This document shows, in pieces, positions 8,492 through 16,738 of a stretch of DNA of 64,000 bases. Each line of letters starts with the position of its first letter. Position 1 is the stretch's first letter. This DNA comes from Falsiroseomonas selenitidurans (GTDB lineage: Bacteria > Pseudomonadota > Alphaproteobacteria > Acetobacterales > Acetobacteraceae), in NCBI RefSeq assembly GCF_012103215.1, contig NZ_JAAVNE010000004.1, positions 62,001-126,000 of the forward strand, in the 5' to 3' direction. A program made the translations under genes and the position numbers. The notes under the pieces were generated by a model. That model was given only the letters and a program-made list of their open reading frames with translations, ran no database searches and was not told the DNA's origin.

Positions 8492-8560
8492 ATGCCCTAT
8501 GTCGTCATGTTCGTGGTGCTGATGTTCCTGACCCTGTTGGCCTCCTGTGTCATCATCTAG
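8492..8560 (+). CDS. Possible 22-residue membrane or lipo-peptide
   Basis: A 23-codon reading frame, MPYVVMFVVLMFLTLLASCVII when spelled in parts: MPYVVMFVVLM then FLTLLASCVII. It begins 4 bases after pgeF and ends inside the next lipoprotein gene. It is one hydrophobic helix with a lipobox-like LLASC close to its end. There are no charged residues, so secretion as a normal lipoprotein is doubtful. It could be a translated small membrane protein, a coupling leader for the downstream gene, or chance. GGGATGAG upstream could serve as a weak ribosome-binding site. Confidence 0.35.
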   Translation: MPYVVMFVVLMFLTLLASCVII

Positions 8561-9470
8561 GCGCCTGCTGCTGCTGGCGCCGCTGCTGGTGCTGGCGGCC
8601 TGCGGCACGCTGCCGCAGCCCTTCCGCGGCCGGCCCGGCGCCGTGGCCCGCCGGCTGCGCCAGCCGCCGGGCTACCGGGTGGCGGTGGTGCCCTCGACCC
8701 TCGCGCTGATGACCGATGCGGATGCCGGCAGCCTGGCGGCGGCGCTGGCCGATGCCCTGGCCACCCAGGACGTGCCGGCGGTGGCCGGCAGCGGCCTGCC
8801 GCTGGACTGGCAGGTGGTGACGGCGGCGGAGCGGCAGGCGGAGATGGTGGTGCCGCGCTTCGCGCTGCGGGACGCCGATGGCCGGGCGCTGGGAATGCTG
8901 GTGGGCCAGCCGGTGGCGGTGCGCGAATGGGTGGAGGGCGGCAACCCGCTGCACCGCCGGATCGCGGCCGAGGTCGCGCCCCAGCTCGCCGATCTGGTCG
9001 GCCGCATCGATGCGCAGCGCCGCACGGGGGATGAGCGGGCTTCCGGCGGCGGCGCGCCGGTGCTTCGGCTGCTGCCGGTGCGCGGTGCGCCGGGCGATGG
9101 CAACGCCAGCCTGACGGCGCGGATGCGCGACAGCCTGGCGGGCCTGGGCTTCCAGGTGCAGGACGCCGCGCAGGGCGCGCAATTCGCGGTGCAGGGGGAG
9201 GTCACGGTGGTGCCCTCCGGCCGCGGACAGCAGCGGGTCGAGATCGTCTGGGTCGTCTCCCGCCGCGATGGCGAGGATCTGGGCCGGGTGCTGCAATTGA
9301 ACGAGGTGCCGGCCGGCACGCTTTCCGGGCTGTGGGGCGATGTCGCCTTCGTGGTGGCGGAGGAAGCCTCCGGCGGCGTGCGGGACGTGGTGTTCAATGC
9401 CGGCGGCTTCCCGGCCGCGGCGGCGGCCGAGCCACCGGCGGGAAGCGCCGGCGCGCCACGGCCGCGCTAG
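8547..9470 (+). CDS. Predicted lipoprotein of unknown function
   Basis: 307 residues. The GTG start at 8547 gives SSSRRLLLLAPLLVLAACG, a signal peptide with two Arg, a hydrophobic core and lipobox LAAC, so Cys19-20 should be lipidated by Lgt. The mature part is mixed alpha/beta with VAVVPSTLALMTDADAGSLA and GLGFQVQDAAQGAQFAVQGEV. No catalytic motif is recognised. It follows pgeF and overlaps the 22-codon frame, and likely belongs to the same operon. The TAG stop is followed by AGA, so it begins TAGAG like the dispersed repeat ends nearby. Confidence 0.75.
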   Translation: MSSSRRLLLLAPLLVLAACGTLPQPFRGRPGAVARRLRQPPGYRVAVVPSTLALMTDADAGSLAAALADALATQDVPAVAGSGLPLDWQVVTAAERQAEMVVPRFALRDADGRALGMLVGQPVAVREWVEGGNPLHRRIAAEVAPQLADLVGRIDAQRRTGDERASGGGAPVLRLLPVRGAPGDGNASLTARMRDSLAGLGFQVQDAAQGAQFAVQGEVTVVPSGRGQQRVEIVWVVSRRDGEDLGRVLQLNEVPAGTLSGLWGDVAFVVAEEASGGVRDVVFNAGGFPAAAAAEPPAGSAGAPRPR

Positions 9471-9536
9471 AGAACGCCGCGTTCGCCTGAACGCTGCTCA
9501 TGCCCTAGAAGTCTCTGATTCCAAGGCAGGAAATGC

Positions 9537-9558
9537 GTTCGGATCATCCCATCCGCAC
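9537..9558. repeat. 22-bp imperfect palindrome, copy 2
   Basis: GTTCGGATCAT followed by CCCATCCGCAC; its reverse complement aligns base for base with the copies at 1543-1564 and 11167-11188 over the GATGGGAT core. It lies 67 bases after a lipoprotein stop and just upstream of a decayed large-repeat fragment, so the palindrome and large repeat again occur together. Confidence 0.55.
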
Positions 9559-9571
9559 GCATGGTGCGCCA

Positions 9572-9616
9572 GCGCCGGTTCACCGCCCCTCGACGCCGCA
9601 AGGCTTGGAAATGCGC
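9572..9616 (+). repeat. Decayed fragment of the ~105-bp dispersed element
   Basis: GCCGGTTCACCG resembles the first hairpin arm GCCGTTTCACCG of the full copies. CGCCGCAAGGCTTGGAAATGCGC resembles their tail, GCCGCAAGGCTTGAAAACGC. The middle of the element, including the second half of the large hairpin, is missing. This looks like a deleted remnant; confidence is moderate because the match is in two short blocks. Confidence 0.45.
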
Positions 9617-9778
9617 CGGAAGCGGGCGGGTCCTGCGGGGCGGCCATGCGTCACGGTCATCTTGTCGCGATGGACACTCAAACGTCACGTTGCTACCTAC
9701 CCCCGCGTCGGTGGCGGGTTTCTGGCCGCGGCCGCGCCCGCCCTTCCCGCACGCCTTCTTCCGGGGTTCGCGCTCGCC

Positions 9779-10711
9779 ATGAAGATCATCGCCTGCAACA
9801 GCAACCGCCCGCTGGCCGAGGCGGTGGCCGCGGCGCTCGGCATCGCGCTGACCCAGGCTTCCGTCCGCCGCTTCGCCGACATGGAGATCTTTTGCGAGAT
9901 TCATGAGAATGTCCGCGGCCAGGACGTGTTCGTGGTGCAGTCCACGAGCTACCCGGCCAATGACAACCTGATGGAGCTGCTGATCATGCTGGACGCGCTG
10001 CGGCGCGCCAGCGCGCGGCGCATCACGGCGGTGATCCCCTATTTCGGCTATGCAAGGCAGGATCGGAAATCCGGCAGCCGCACGCCGATCTCGGCCAAGC
10101 TGGTGGCGAACCTGATCGTGGAAGCCGGCGCGCACCGCGTGCTGACCATGGATCTCCATGCCGGGCAGATCCAGGGCTTCTTCGACGTGCCGGTCGACAA
10201 TCTGTTCGCCGCGCCGCTGTTCGCGCGCGACATCCAGGAACGCTTCGCCGGGCGCGACCTGATGGTGGTCTCCCCCGATGTCGGCGGCGTGGTCCGCGCG
10301 CGCGCGATCGCGGCGCGCATCCACACCGACCTCGCCATCATCGACAAGCGCCGGCCGCGCGCCGGCGTCTCCGAGGTGATGAACGTGATCGGCGAGGTGG
10401 AAGGCCGCGACTGCATCCTGGTGGACGACATCGTCGATTCGGGCGGCACGCTGGTGAATGCGGCGGAGGCGCTGCTGAAGAACGGCGCGAAATCCGCCAG
10501 CGTCTATGTGACGCATGGCGTCTTCTCCGGCGGCGCCGTGGCCCGCGTGGGCGCCGCGCAGATCGAGCACATGGTGGTGACGGACAGCATCCTGGCCACC
10601 GAGGCGGTGCGGGTTTCACGCAACATCAAGCAGCTGACCATCGCCCAGCTGCTGGCCGAGGCGATGAAGCGGATCAGCGAGGAATCCTCGGTCAGTTCGC
10701 TGTTCAACTGA
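9779..10711 (+). CDS. prs: Ribose-phosphate pyrophosphokinase
   Basis: Makes PRPP from ribose 5-phosphate and ATP for nucleotide, His and Trp synthesis. The 310-residue length is normal. [17 protein letters not shown] opens the N-terminal half. [20 protein letters not shown] is the ATP-binding flexible loop, [11 protein letters not shown] the Mg/ribose-phosphate motif, and [14 protein letters not shown] the PRPP-binding loop. ATG 9779 is chosen because it gives the standard N-terminus; in-frame upstream codons lie in repeat-derived sequence. Transcribed alone from the 308-bp upstream gap. Confidence 0.96.
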   Translation: MKIIACNSNRPLAEAVAAALGIALTQASVRRFADMEIFCEIHENVRGQDVFVVQSTSYPANDNLMELLIMLDALRRASARRITAVIPYFGYARQDRKSGSRTPISAKLVANLIVEAGAHRVLTMDLHAGQIQGFFDVPVDNLFAAPLFARDIQERFAGRDLMVVSPDVGGVVRARAIAARIHTDLAIIDKRRPRAGVSEVMNVIGEVEGRDCILVDDIVDSGGTLVNAAEALLKNGAKSASVYVTHGVFSGGAVARVGAAQIEHMVVTDSILATEAVRVSRNIKQLTIAQLLAEAMKRISEESSVSSLFN

Positions 10712-10730
10712 CACCGGCGGTTCATCAAGG

Positions 10731-10752
10731 GATCGCCGCGGCGGCGACGGCT
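10731..10752 (+). terminator. Possible prs terminator hairpin
   Basis: Twenty bases after the prs stop, TCGCCGC and GCGGCGA form a perfect inverted repeat with almost no loop, followed by CGGCTTTC. A hairpin is likely in RNA, but the T-run is only three bases, so its use as a terminator is tentative. Confidence 0.3.
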
Positions 10753-10804
10753 TTCGGACATCTTCCGGCGTTCTGATGCCCGTGCATCACCGGAGGATCC
10801 CGGC

Positions 10805-11053
10805 ATGGAACGTCGACACCTTCTGCTGGCCGGCCTGGCGGGGCTTTTCGCTGGCGGCGCCAGGGCCCGGGCCCGCGCCGCGCTTCCACCTGCCGCGCCC
10901 GACGCGGCGGGGAACCGCGCGCAGCCGGTGCAATACCGCCCGCCGCCCGGCCGCCGCCGCCCGCGCTGCTGGATCGAGCGCCAGCGCGTTCGCTTCCGCG
11001 ACCGCTTCGGCCGCCTCCGGCTGCGCTGGGTGGACCGCCGGGTCTGCCGCTAG
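10805..11053 (+). CDS. Small Arg-rich secreted protein
   Basis: 82 residues with a GGAGG ribosome-binding site 7 bases before ATG. MERRHLLLAGLAGLFAGGARARA looks like a signal peptide, possibly of the Tat kind (RR then hydrophobic core). A Pro/Ala-rich linker (YRPPPGRRRPR) leads to a compact C-terminal segment that starts CWIERQRVRFRDRFGR and ends WVDRRVCR. Two Cys flank about a dozen Arg, which suggests a disulfide-closed, strongly basic hairpin. No family recognised. Its TAG stop is the first triplet of repeat copy B. Confidence 0.65.
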   Translation: MERRHLLLAGLAGLFAGGARARARAALPPAAPDAAGNRAQPVQYRPPPGRRRPRCWIERQRVRFRDRFGRLRLRWVDRRVCR

Positions 11054-11155
11054 AGCAATTTCAAGCCTTGCGGCTTCGCAAGGCGACTCGGAACATGCGT
11101 CGGAACAATAAGCTGTAGCCGTTTCACCGTCCTCGCTTGCGGTGAATCGGCTCTA
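11051..11155 (-). repeat. ~105-bp dispersed two-hairpin element, copy B (inverted)
   Basis: Reads TAGAGCAATTTCAAGCC to GCGGTGAATCGGCTCTA. Its reverse complement matches copies A and C along the whole length, including both stem-loops, with scattered substitutions (the large hairpin has one mismatch). The first TAG is the stop codon of the small Arg-rich secreted protein. No gene lies within it. Confidence 0.85.
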
Positions 11156-11166
11156 CCGCGGCATGC

Positions 11167-11188
11167 GTTCAGATGGAATAGTCTGAAC
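11167..11188. repeat. 22-bp imperfect palindrome, copy 3
   Basis: GTTCAGATGGAATAGTCTGAAC in halves GTTCAGATGGA and ATAGTCTGAAC is the most symmetric of three copies (outer GTTCAGA/TCTGAAC pair perfectly). It lies 11 bases past repeat copy B. Function unknown. Confidence 0.6.
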
Positions 11189-11294
11189 GATTTCTTGTAA
11201 TGAAATCAGATGTTTCCTGGAAATGCCGGGGAACGGGGCGATGGGGCATGCTCCGCGCTTCCATCGGCGCGGTCCGGGCTGCCGGCCGCCTCGC

Positions 11295-13235
11295 TCAGAT
11301 GACGCTGCCCTGCTGCGGCTGCAGGATGCGGTTCATGGCCGCCAGCAGGTCCTGCCGCTGATAGGGTTTGTGCAGCACCAGCGTCCCCGGCGGCAGCCGG
11401 TCCGCGTAGCGCTGGTCGGCGAAGCCGGTGATGAGCAGGGTGCGCAGTCGCGGCCGCATCAGCCGCGCCTCCGTGATGAGGTCGGCGCCATTCAGGCCCG
11501 CCATGGCGTAGTCCGTCACCAGCGCATCGAAGGGCGACTGGCTCAGCAACTCCAGCGCCCGGTCGCCGCTGGCGGCGCGGGCCACGCTGAAGCCGGCGCG
11601 TTCCAGCAGCGTGCCGGTGATCAGCAGCACGTCCGGTGAATCGTCCACCAGCAGCACCCGGCCGGAGGCCGCCGGGGCGGGGGCCGCGGCGGGACGTTCC
11701 ACCGGCGCCGCCTCCGCCGCCGGCAGCCAGAGATCCACCCGGGTGCCCTGGCCGACCACACTCTGGATCTGCAGGCGCCCGCCGGATTGTTCCGCAAAGC
11801 CCTGCACCATGGAAAGGCCGAGCCCGCTGCCATCCCGCCCCTTGGTGGTGAAGAAGGGCTCCACCGCCCGGGCCAGGGTGGCGGCATCCATCCCCGCGCC
11901 GCTATCGGCGACGCTGAGGCAGACCCATCGTGCCGCCTGCGGCGCATGCAGCCGGGCGGTGATGCGCAGCGTGCCGCCCTGGCGCATGGCGTGCGCGGCG
12001 TTGATCGCCAGATTCAGCAGCGCGGTCTGCAACTGGCCCGGATCCGCCAGCAGCCCCGGCACCTCCCCGGCCTGGACCGAGACCTCGATATGCGGCCCCA
12101 GCGTGCGCATCAGCAGCTTGCGCAGATCCGCCAGGAAGGGCTCCAGCGGGATGTGGCGCGGCTGCAGCAACTGCTTGCGCGCATAGGAGAGCAGGTGGTG
12201 GGTCAGCGAGGAGCCGCGCTCCGCCGCGCCCAGCGCCACGGCGGCATAGTCGTGGCCCGCGGTGCCGGGCGGCAATTCCTCCAGCACCATCTCAAGCGCG
12301 CCGACGACGCTTTGCAGGATGTTGTTGAAATCATGCGCCACGCCGGCGGCCAGGCCGCCGATCGCCTCCATCTTCTGGGCGTGGCGCAGCCGCGCCTCGC
12401 TGGTGCGCAGTGCCGCCTCCGCCCGCTTGCGGGCGGTGATGTCCACCAGCACGCAGGTCAGGTTCGGCGCCACCGCGCCCTGCTCGCGCCGCACCGTCAC
12501 CAGCGCGTCGAGGGTCCGGCCATCGGCGTGCCGGAAGCGCTGTTCGCGCTCGCAAGGCTCGCCGGCCGCCAGCGCCGCGCGTTCGGCGGCGGTCCATTCC
12601 AGGGGCTGGTCGGGCGGCAGGAAGTCCTGCAGCGGGCGGCCCACCACCTCGGCATGCGCATAGCCCAGCAGGCTGAGCCAGGAATTGGAGATGTCGGCCA
12701 CCGTCTGGTCCGGGGCCAGGGTGAAGAGCGGCACGGGCGAATGCTCGAAGCTGGCGCGGCGGCGGGCTTCGGCGCGGGCCTGGTCGGCGCTGCGCAGCCT
12801 GGATACGGAGGGCAGGCGCAGCAGATGCGGCAGCAGGCGCCACAGCGCCAGGGCGGCGGCCAGCCCGGCCGCGGCAGTGGCGAGGCGCATGGCGGCGCGC
12901 GCGCCGGGGCCGGCGCCGAAGGCATCCATCAGGTTGGCGGCACCGCAGAGCAGCAGGAAGATGCCGAGCAGCCAGGGCAGTGGGCGCTGCCGCAGGCCCG
13001 GCCGGCGCAGGCACAGCCGCACCAGCGCCAGGCAGCCGGCCAGACAGGCGGCGCCGATGCCCAGATCGGCCAGCGCGACCAGTTCTCCGAGCGGCAGCGA
13101 AGCGGATTGTTGGGGCACCAACTGTTCGGGCATGGCGAGCGCCGCTTCCGGCAGCACCGCGGCAATGGCCCGGTCGGCGCCAGTCGGCAGAGGCACGACC
13201 GGGGCGGACAACCAGCGGGTCAGATCAGCCATCAT
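11295..13235 (-). CDS. Hybrid sensor histidine kinase with decayed ethylene-receptor-like membrane domain
   Basis: 646 residues. A membrane region (~50-140) is followed by a PAS domain (~160-270), then a HisKA domain with GGLAAGVAHDFNNILQS (His301). An ATPase domain follows (LLNLAINAAHAM, VADSGAGMD, GSGLGLSMVQG), then a C-terminal receiver (VLLVDDSPDV, phospho-acceptor Asp575 in VTDYAMAG, Lys in LHKPYQ). The membrane part aligns with ETR1-type ethylene-binding domains at a fixed offset of 32. It keeps Asp57 and Cys97, but the Tyr, Ile, Pro and copper-ligand His positions are Cys64, Gly67, Cys68 and Asn101. Copper or ethylene binding is therefore unlikely. Monocistronic; the output is not evident. 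Confidence 0.88.
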   Translation of the reverse strand: MMADLTRWLSAPVVPLPTGADRAIAAVLPEAALAMPEQLVPQQSASLPLGELVALADLGIGAACLAGCLALVRLCLRRPGLRQRPLPWLLGIFLLLCGAANLMDAFGAGPGARAAMRLATAAAGLAAALALWRLLPHLLRLPSVSRLRSADQARAEARRRASFEHSPVPLFTLAPDQTVADISNSWLSLLGYAHAEVVGRPLQDFLPPDQPLEWTAAERAALAAGEPCEREQRFRHADGRTLDALVTVRREQGAVAPNLTCVLVDITARKRAEAALRTSEARLRHAQKMEAIGGLAAGVAHDFNNILQSVVGALEMVLEELPPGTAGHDYAAVALGAAERGSSLTHHLLSYARKQLLQPRHIPLEPFLADLRKLLMRTLGPHIEVSVQAGEVPGLLADPGQLQTALLNLAINAAHAMRQGGTLRITARLHAPQAARWVCLSVADSGAGMDAATLARAVEPFFTTKGRDGSGLGLSMVQGFAEQSGGRLQIQSVVGQGTRVDLWLPAAEAAPVERPAAAPAPAASGRVLLVDDSPDVLLITGTLLERAGFSVARAASGDRALELLSQSPFDALVTDYAMAGLNGADLITEARLMRPRLRTLLITGFADQRYADRLPPGTLVLHKPYQRQDLLAAMNRILQPQQGSVI

Positions 13236-13513
13236 GGCGCTGTCGATTCCGGCGCAAGGCCCTCCCGGCTTTTCCGGTCCGACCTACCGCCACGGGTGAA
13301 GCCTCTGCCACACCGCGTGGCGGGAAGGCGAGCAGGCCCGACGAGGTCCGGCCCATACCACTCGCCTGCGGTGTGGCCACTCAGACTGGACACGCAATAG
13401 TTGATAAATCGTGAATCCGGCAACCCCGCATGAGGAGAAGCGATACGCGGTCGCCCAGGCGCATGGCGGGGAGGACTGGCCTAGGATGGCACCATTCAGG
13501 GATGAGACCGCCG

Positions 13514-13669
13514 ATGCCCCGCAACGCGATCCTGCTGCTGCTTCTCCTCCTCGCCGCCGCGTGCAGCGCCCGGGATGTGGCCAACACGGTGCGCGCCGCC
13601 TGCCGCGGCTCGCCCGCCCATTGCACCGATCCGGACCAGTCCCCCCTGGCGCGCTCGCCCGGGATGTAG
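13514..13669 (+). CDS. Small predicted lipoprotein
   Basis: 51 residues from ATG 13514 (another in-frame ATG at 13502 adds MRPP). PRNAILLLLLLLAAACSARD is a short lipoprotein signal with lipobox AAAC. The ~33-residue mature part (ARDVANTVRAACRGSPAHC then TDPDQSPLARSPGM) has two more Cys. It resembles entericidin-sized small lipoproteins only in size and signal, and no function is assigned. It converges on the OB-fold gene, stops 8 bases apart. Confidence 0.6.
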   Translation: MPRNAILLLLLLLAAACSARDVANTVRAACRGSPAHCTDPDQSPLARSPGM

Positions 13670-13676
13670 GGTGGCC

Positions 13677-14075
13677 TCAGGCCGGCGCGAACATCGGCAC
13701 CGGCGCGCCCGGCGTGCCGTCCGCCGCCTGGCTCGGCCGGAACACAACCCGCACCTTCATGCCGATGCGGATCTCCTCGAAGGCGCAATCGACGATGTTG
13801 GTGAAGATGCGCGGCCCCTCCGCCAGTTCCACATAGGCGCAGGCATAGGGCTGGGCGACGCGCATCACGGTGAAGCTGTAGATCGTGCCCAGCCCGCTTG
13901 CCGGCACCAGATCCACATTGCCGGACAGGGTGAAGGGCGAGACGGGGCGCGGGTAGTGGAAGTGCCGGCCGGTGTCCCGGCACAGGCCCAGCAGTAGCCG
14001 ACCAGCGGCCGCCGCTTCCCAGACGGGCCTGGTGCTGGGGTCCACCACGGGGGCGGCGATGCTGCGTTCGGTCAT
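13677..14075 (-). CDS. OB-fold (DUF35/ChsH2-like) thiolase partner protein
   Basis: 132 residues from ATG 14075. Proteins of this family pair with thiolases or MaoC hydratases, and their OB-fold touches the CoA chain. The PVWEAAAAGRLLLGLCRDTG helix-ribbon start and the OB strand SGLGTIYSFTVMRVAQPYAC match the family. The rubredoxin-like zinc ribbon normally has two Cys-x2-Cys pairs; here only Cys32 remains (CRDT and SPFT replace them), so zinc binding is lost. It lies 14 bases after the thiolase gene on the same strand, as expected for a heteromeric pair. Confidence 0.8.
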   Translation of the reverse strand: MTERSIAAPVVDPSTRPVWEAAAAGRLLLGLCRDTGRHFHYPRPVSPFTLSGNVDLVPASGLGTIYSFTVMRVAQPYACAYVELAEGPRIFTNIVDCAFEEIRIGMKVRVVFRPSQAADGTPGAPVPMFAPA

Positions 14076-14089
14076 CTCCGTGGCCTCCT

Positions 14090-15262
14090 TCACTGCCGTT
14101 CCAGCACCAGCGTGGCGCTGCCATGCCGATGGCCGAGCAGCCCGCCCGTGCCATGCGCCAGCGCCAGGCCACAATCGGCCACCTGCACCGCCGGATGCGC
14201 TTCCCCCCGCAACTGCCGCACCGCCTCGATCACCTTGGTCATGCCGCCGCGATTGGCGGGGTGGTTGTTGCACAGCCCGCCGCCATCGGTGTTGAAGGGC
14301 AGCTTTCCCACGCCGGAGATCAGGTTGCCGTCGCGCACGAAGCGCCCGCCCTCCCCCTTGGCGCAGAAGCCGAGGTCTTCCAGCTGGATCAGCACGGTGA
14401 TGGTGAAGCTGTCATAGATGCTGGCGTAGCGGATGTCGGCCGGCGTCACCCCGGCCTCCGCGAAGGCCCGGGCGCCGGAGAAGCGGGCGCCGGAGAAGGT
14501 GAGGTCCGGATAGCCGCCGAACTGGCCCTTCACCGCCTCACCCGTGCCGCGGATGCTGACCACCGGGCGCTTCAGGGACCGCGCGATCTCCGGCCGGGCC
14601 ACCACCAGCGCCCCGCCGCCATCGGAGATGACGCAGCAATCGAGGCGATGCAGCGGGTCTGCCACCAGGGGCGAATTCACCACCTCCTCCACCGTCACCG
14701 GCTTCTTCAGCATGGCGTGCGGGTTGTGCTGGGCGTGCTGGCTGGCCGCCACCTTGATCCAGGCCAGGTCCTCGCTGGTGGTGCCGAATTCGTGCATGTG
14801 GCGCATGGCGCACAGCGCGTAGCTGCCGGCAACGGTGCGGCCCATCGGGATCTCGAAGGCATCGTCCGGCACGCTGGCGTTCTGGGCACGGGCGGCGGTG
14901 CCGGTGGCCATGCCCTCGCTGCGCGGCCGGCCGGCCAGGGTGATGAGGGCGATGTTGCAGCGGCCCAGCGCGATGGCGGCCGCCGCATGCGCCACATGCG
15001 CCAGGTAGGAGCTGCCGCCGATATCGGTCGAATCGACATGGCTCAGCCGGTCCAGGCCCAGATAATCCGCCATGGAAAGCGGGCCCATGCCGGGGGCGTC
15101 GCCGGCGCAGAAATAGCCGTCGACATCCGCCGCGGTCAGCCCGGCATCGGCCAGGGCGCCGAAGGCGACCTCCGCATGCAGCTGGGCGACGGATTTGTCC
15201 TCCGCCTTGCGGGTGGGATGTTCGAAGGCGCCGACGATGCAGGCGCTGCCGCGCAGGCTCAT
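14090..15262 (-). CDS. Thiolase-like acyl-CoA C-acyltransferase
   Basis: 390 residues, SCP-x/lipid-transfer type thiolase. The start [19 protein letters not shown] is typical. Later signatures include [39 protein letters not shown] and [17 protein letters not shown] near the end, where thiolases carry HPxG and CxGxG. These motifs are altered here as in the DUF35-linked group. The nucleophilic Cys region near residue 90 lacks a canonical Cys ([11 protein letters not shown] has Ser), so activity as a condensing or degradative thiolase is unproven. Divergent from hmgA over 130 bases. Confidence 0.82.
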   Translation of the reverse strand: MSLRGSACIVGAFEHPTRKAEDKSVAQLHAEVAFGALADAGLTAADVDGYFCAGDAPGMGPLSMADYLGLDRLSHVDSTDIGGSSYLAHVAHAAAAIALGRCNIALITLAGRPRSEGMATGTAARAQNASVPDDAFEIPMGRTVAGSYALCAMRHMHEFGTTSEDLAWIKVAASQHAQHNPHAMLKKPVTVEEVVNSPLVADPLHRLDCCVISDGGGALVVARPEIARSLKRPVVSIRGTGEAVKGQFGGYPDLTFSGARFSGARAFAEAGVTPADIRYASIYDSFTITVLIQLEDLGFCAKGEGGRFVRDGNLISGVGKLPFNTDGGGLCNNHPANRGGMTKVIEAVRQLRGEAHPAVQVADCGLALAHGTGGLLGHRHGSATLVLERQ

Positions 15263-15392
15263 GTCCGTGTCTGTCCCCGGCTGTTTGCGGCCGGCAAGGT
15301 GCCGCCCCGCGGCGCGCGCGTCCAGCACCCCCTTTCTGCCGCATCCCCCTGGCGGCGCGATGCGCTATGCTGGGCGGAGGGAGGACGCGCGC

Positions 15393-16733
15393 ATGGACAT
15401 CACCCCACAAACCGCGATCATCGGCACGGCGAATGCCGGCTACCTGTCAGGCTTCGGCAATGGCTTCGAGACGGAGGCCCTGCCCGGCGCCCTGCCGGTC
15501 GGGCGCAATTCGCCGCAGCGCTGCGCCTATGGGCTCTATGCCGAGCAATTGTCCGGCAGCCCCTTCACCGCGCCGCGGGCCAGCAATGCGCGGTCCTGGC
15601 TGTACCGAATCCGTCCCAGCGTGGCGCATATCGGCCGCTTCGCGCCGCGCGATCCGGGCCTGTGGCGCAGCGCGCCCTGCATGGAGGAAACCGGCCTGCC
15701 GATCCAGCCGCTGCGCTGGGACCCGCTGCCGATCCCCGACCGGGCGATGACCTTCCTGGAGGGCATCCACACCATCACCACCTGCGGCGACGTCGCCTCC
15801 CAGACCGGCATGGCGGCCAGCATCGTGCTGGTGACGCGCAGCATGGTGGACGAGACCTTCTGGAATGCGGATGCGGAGATGATGGTGGTGCCGCAGCAGG
15901 GGCGGCTGCGCTTGCGCACCGAGTTCGGCGTGATCGACGCGGCGCCCGGGGAGATCGCGGTGCTGCCGCGCGGCGTGAAGTTCCGGGTGGAACTGGTGGC
16001 GGAGCAGCCGGCGCGCGCCTATCTCTGCGAGAATTACGGCGGCGCCTTCACCCTGCCCGAGCGCGGACCGATCGGCGCCAACTGCCTGGCCAACCAGCGC
16101 GACTTCCTGTCGCCCGTCGCGGCCTTTGAGGATGTGGAACGGCCGAATCGCGTCGTGGTGAAGTGGGGCGGGCAGCTTTGGCAGGCGGAGATCGGGCACT
16201 CGCCGCTCGATGTGGTCGCCTGGCACGGCAATTACGCACCCTACAAATACGACCTGGCCCGGTTCTCCCCGGTCGGGCCGCTGCTGTTCGACCATGCGGA
16301 TCCGTCGATCTTCACGGTGCTGACCGCGCCGTCGGAAACCCCCGGCACGGCGAACATCGACTTCGTGCTGTTCCCGGAGCGCTGGATGGTGGCGGAGAAC
16401 ACCTTCCGGCCGCCCTGGTACCACATGAACCTGATGAGCGAGTTCATGGGCCTGATCCTCGGCCAGTATGACGCCAAACCGCAGGGCTTCGTCCCCGGCG
16501 GATTCAGCCTGCACAATTGCATGCTGCCGCATGGCCCGGACGCCGAGGCCTTCGAGAAGGCGAGCACCGCGACGCTTGCGCCGCACAAGCTGGAGAACAC
16601 CATGGCCTTCATGTTCGAGACCCGGCTGCCGCAGCGCCTGACCGCCTTCGCCGCCGGCGCCGCGCAACGCCAGCCGGATTACGAGGCCTGCTGGTCCGGC
16701 CTGGTGAAGAAATTCGACCCGGCGCGGCGGTGA
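15393..16733 (+). CDS. hmgA: Homogentisate 1,2-dioxygenase
   Basis: 446-residue Fe(II) cupin dioxygenase that opens the homogentisate ring to maleylacetoacetate in Phe/Tyr breakdown. [19 protein letters not shown] is the family N-terminus. [17 protein letters not shown] carries the iron-binding His and Glu, and [13 protein letters not shown] the third ligand His. Length matches the family. It is followed 5 bases later by fahA, the enzyme two steps downstream. No maleylacetoacetate isomerase (maiA) is adjacent. ATG 15393 gives the usual N-terminus; 15360 is an alternative. Confidence 0.96.
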   Translation: MDITPQTAIIGTANAGYLSGFGNGFETEALPGALPVGRNSPQRCAYGLYAEQLSGSPFTAPRASNARSWLYRIRPSVAHIGRFAPRDPGLWRSAPCMEETGLPIQPLRWDPLPIPDRAMTFLEGIHTITTCGDVASQTGMAASIVLVTRSMVDETFWNADAEMMVVPQQGRLRLRTEFGVIDAAPGEIAVLPRGVKFRVELVAEQPARAYLCENYGGAFTLPERGPIGANCLANQRDFLSPVAAFEDVERPNRVVVKWGGQLWQAEIGHSPLDVVAWHGNYAPYKYDLARFSPVGPLLFDHADPSIFTVLTAPSETPGTANIDFVLFPERWMVAENTFRPPWYHMNLMSEFMGLILGQYDAKPQGFVPGGFSLHNCMLPHGPDAEAFEKASTATLAPHKLENTMAFMFETRLPQRLTAFAAGAAQRQPDYEACWSGLVKKFDPARR

Positions 16734-16738
16734 CCGGC

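Larger units (their letters stand above)
9471..9778 (+). other. 308-bp intergenic region before prs
   Basis: No credible gene. It opens TAGAG (from the preceding stop) and holds the 22-bp palindrome at 9537-9558. A decayed piece of the large dispersed repeat lies at about 9572-9616 (GCCGGTTCACCG, then GCCGCAAGGCTTGGAAATGCGC). The remaining ~160 bases presumably contain the prs promoter and leader. No clear -35/-10 pair or riboswitch was recognised. Confidence 0.6.
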
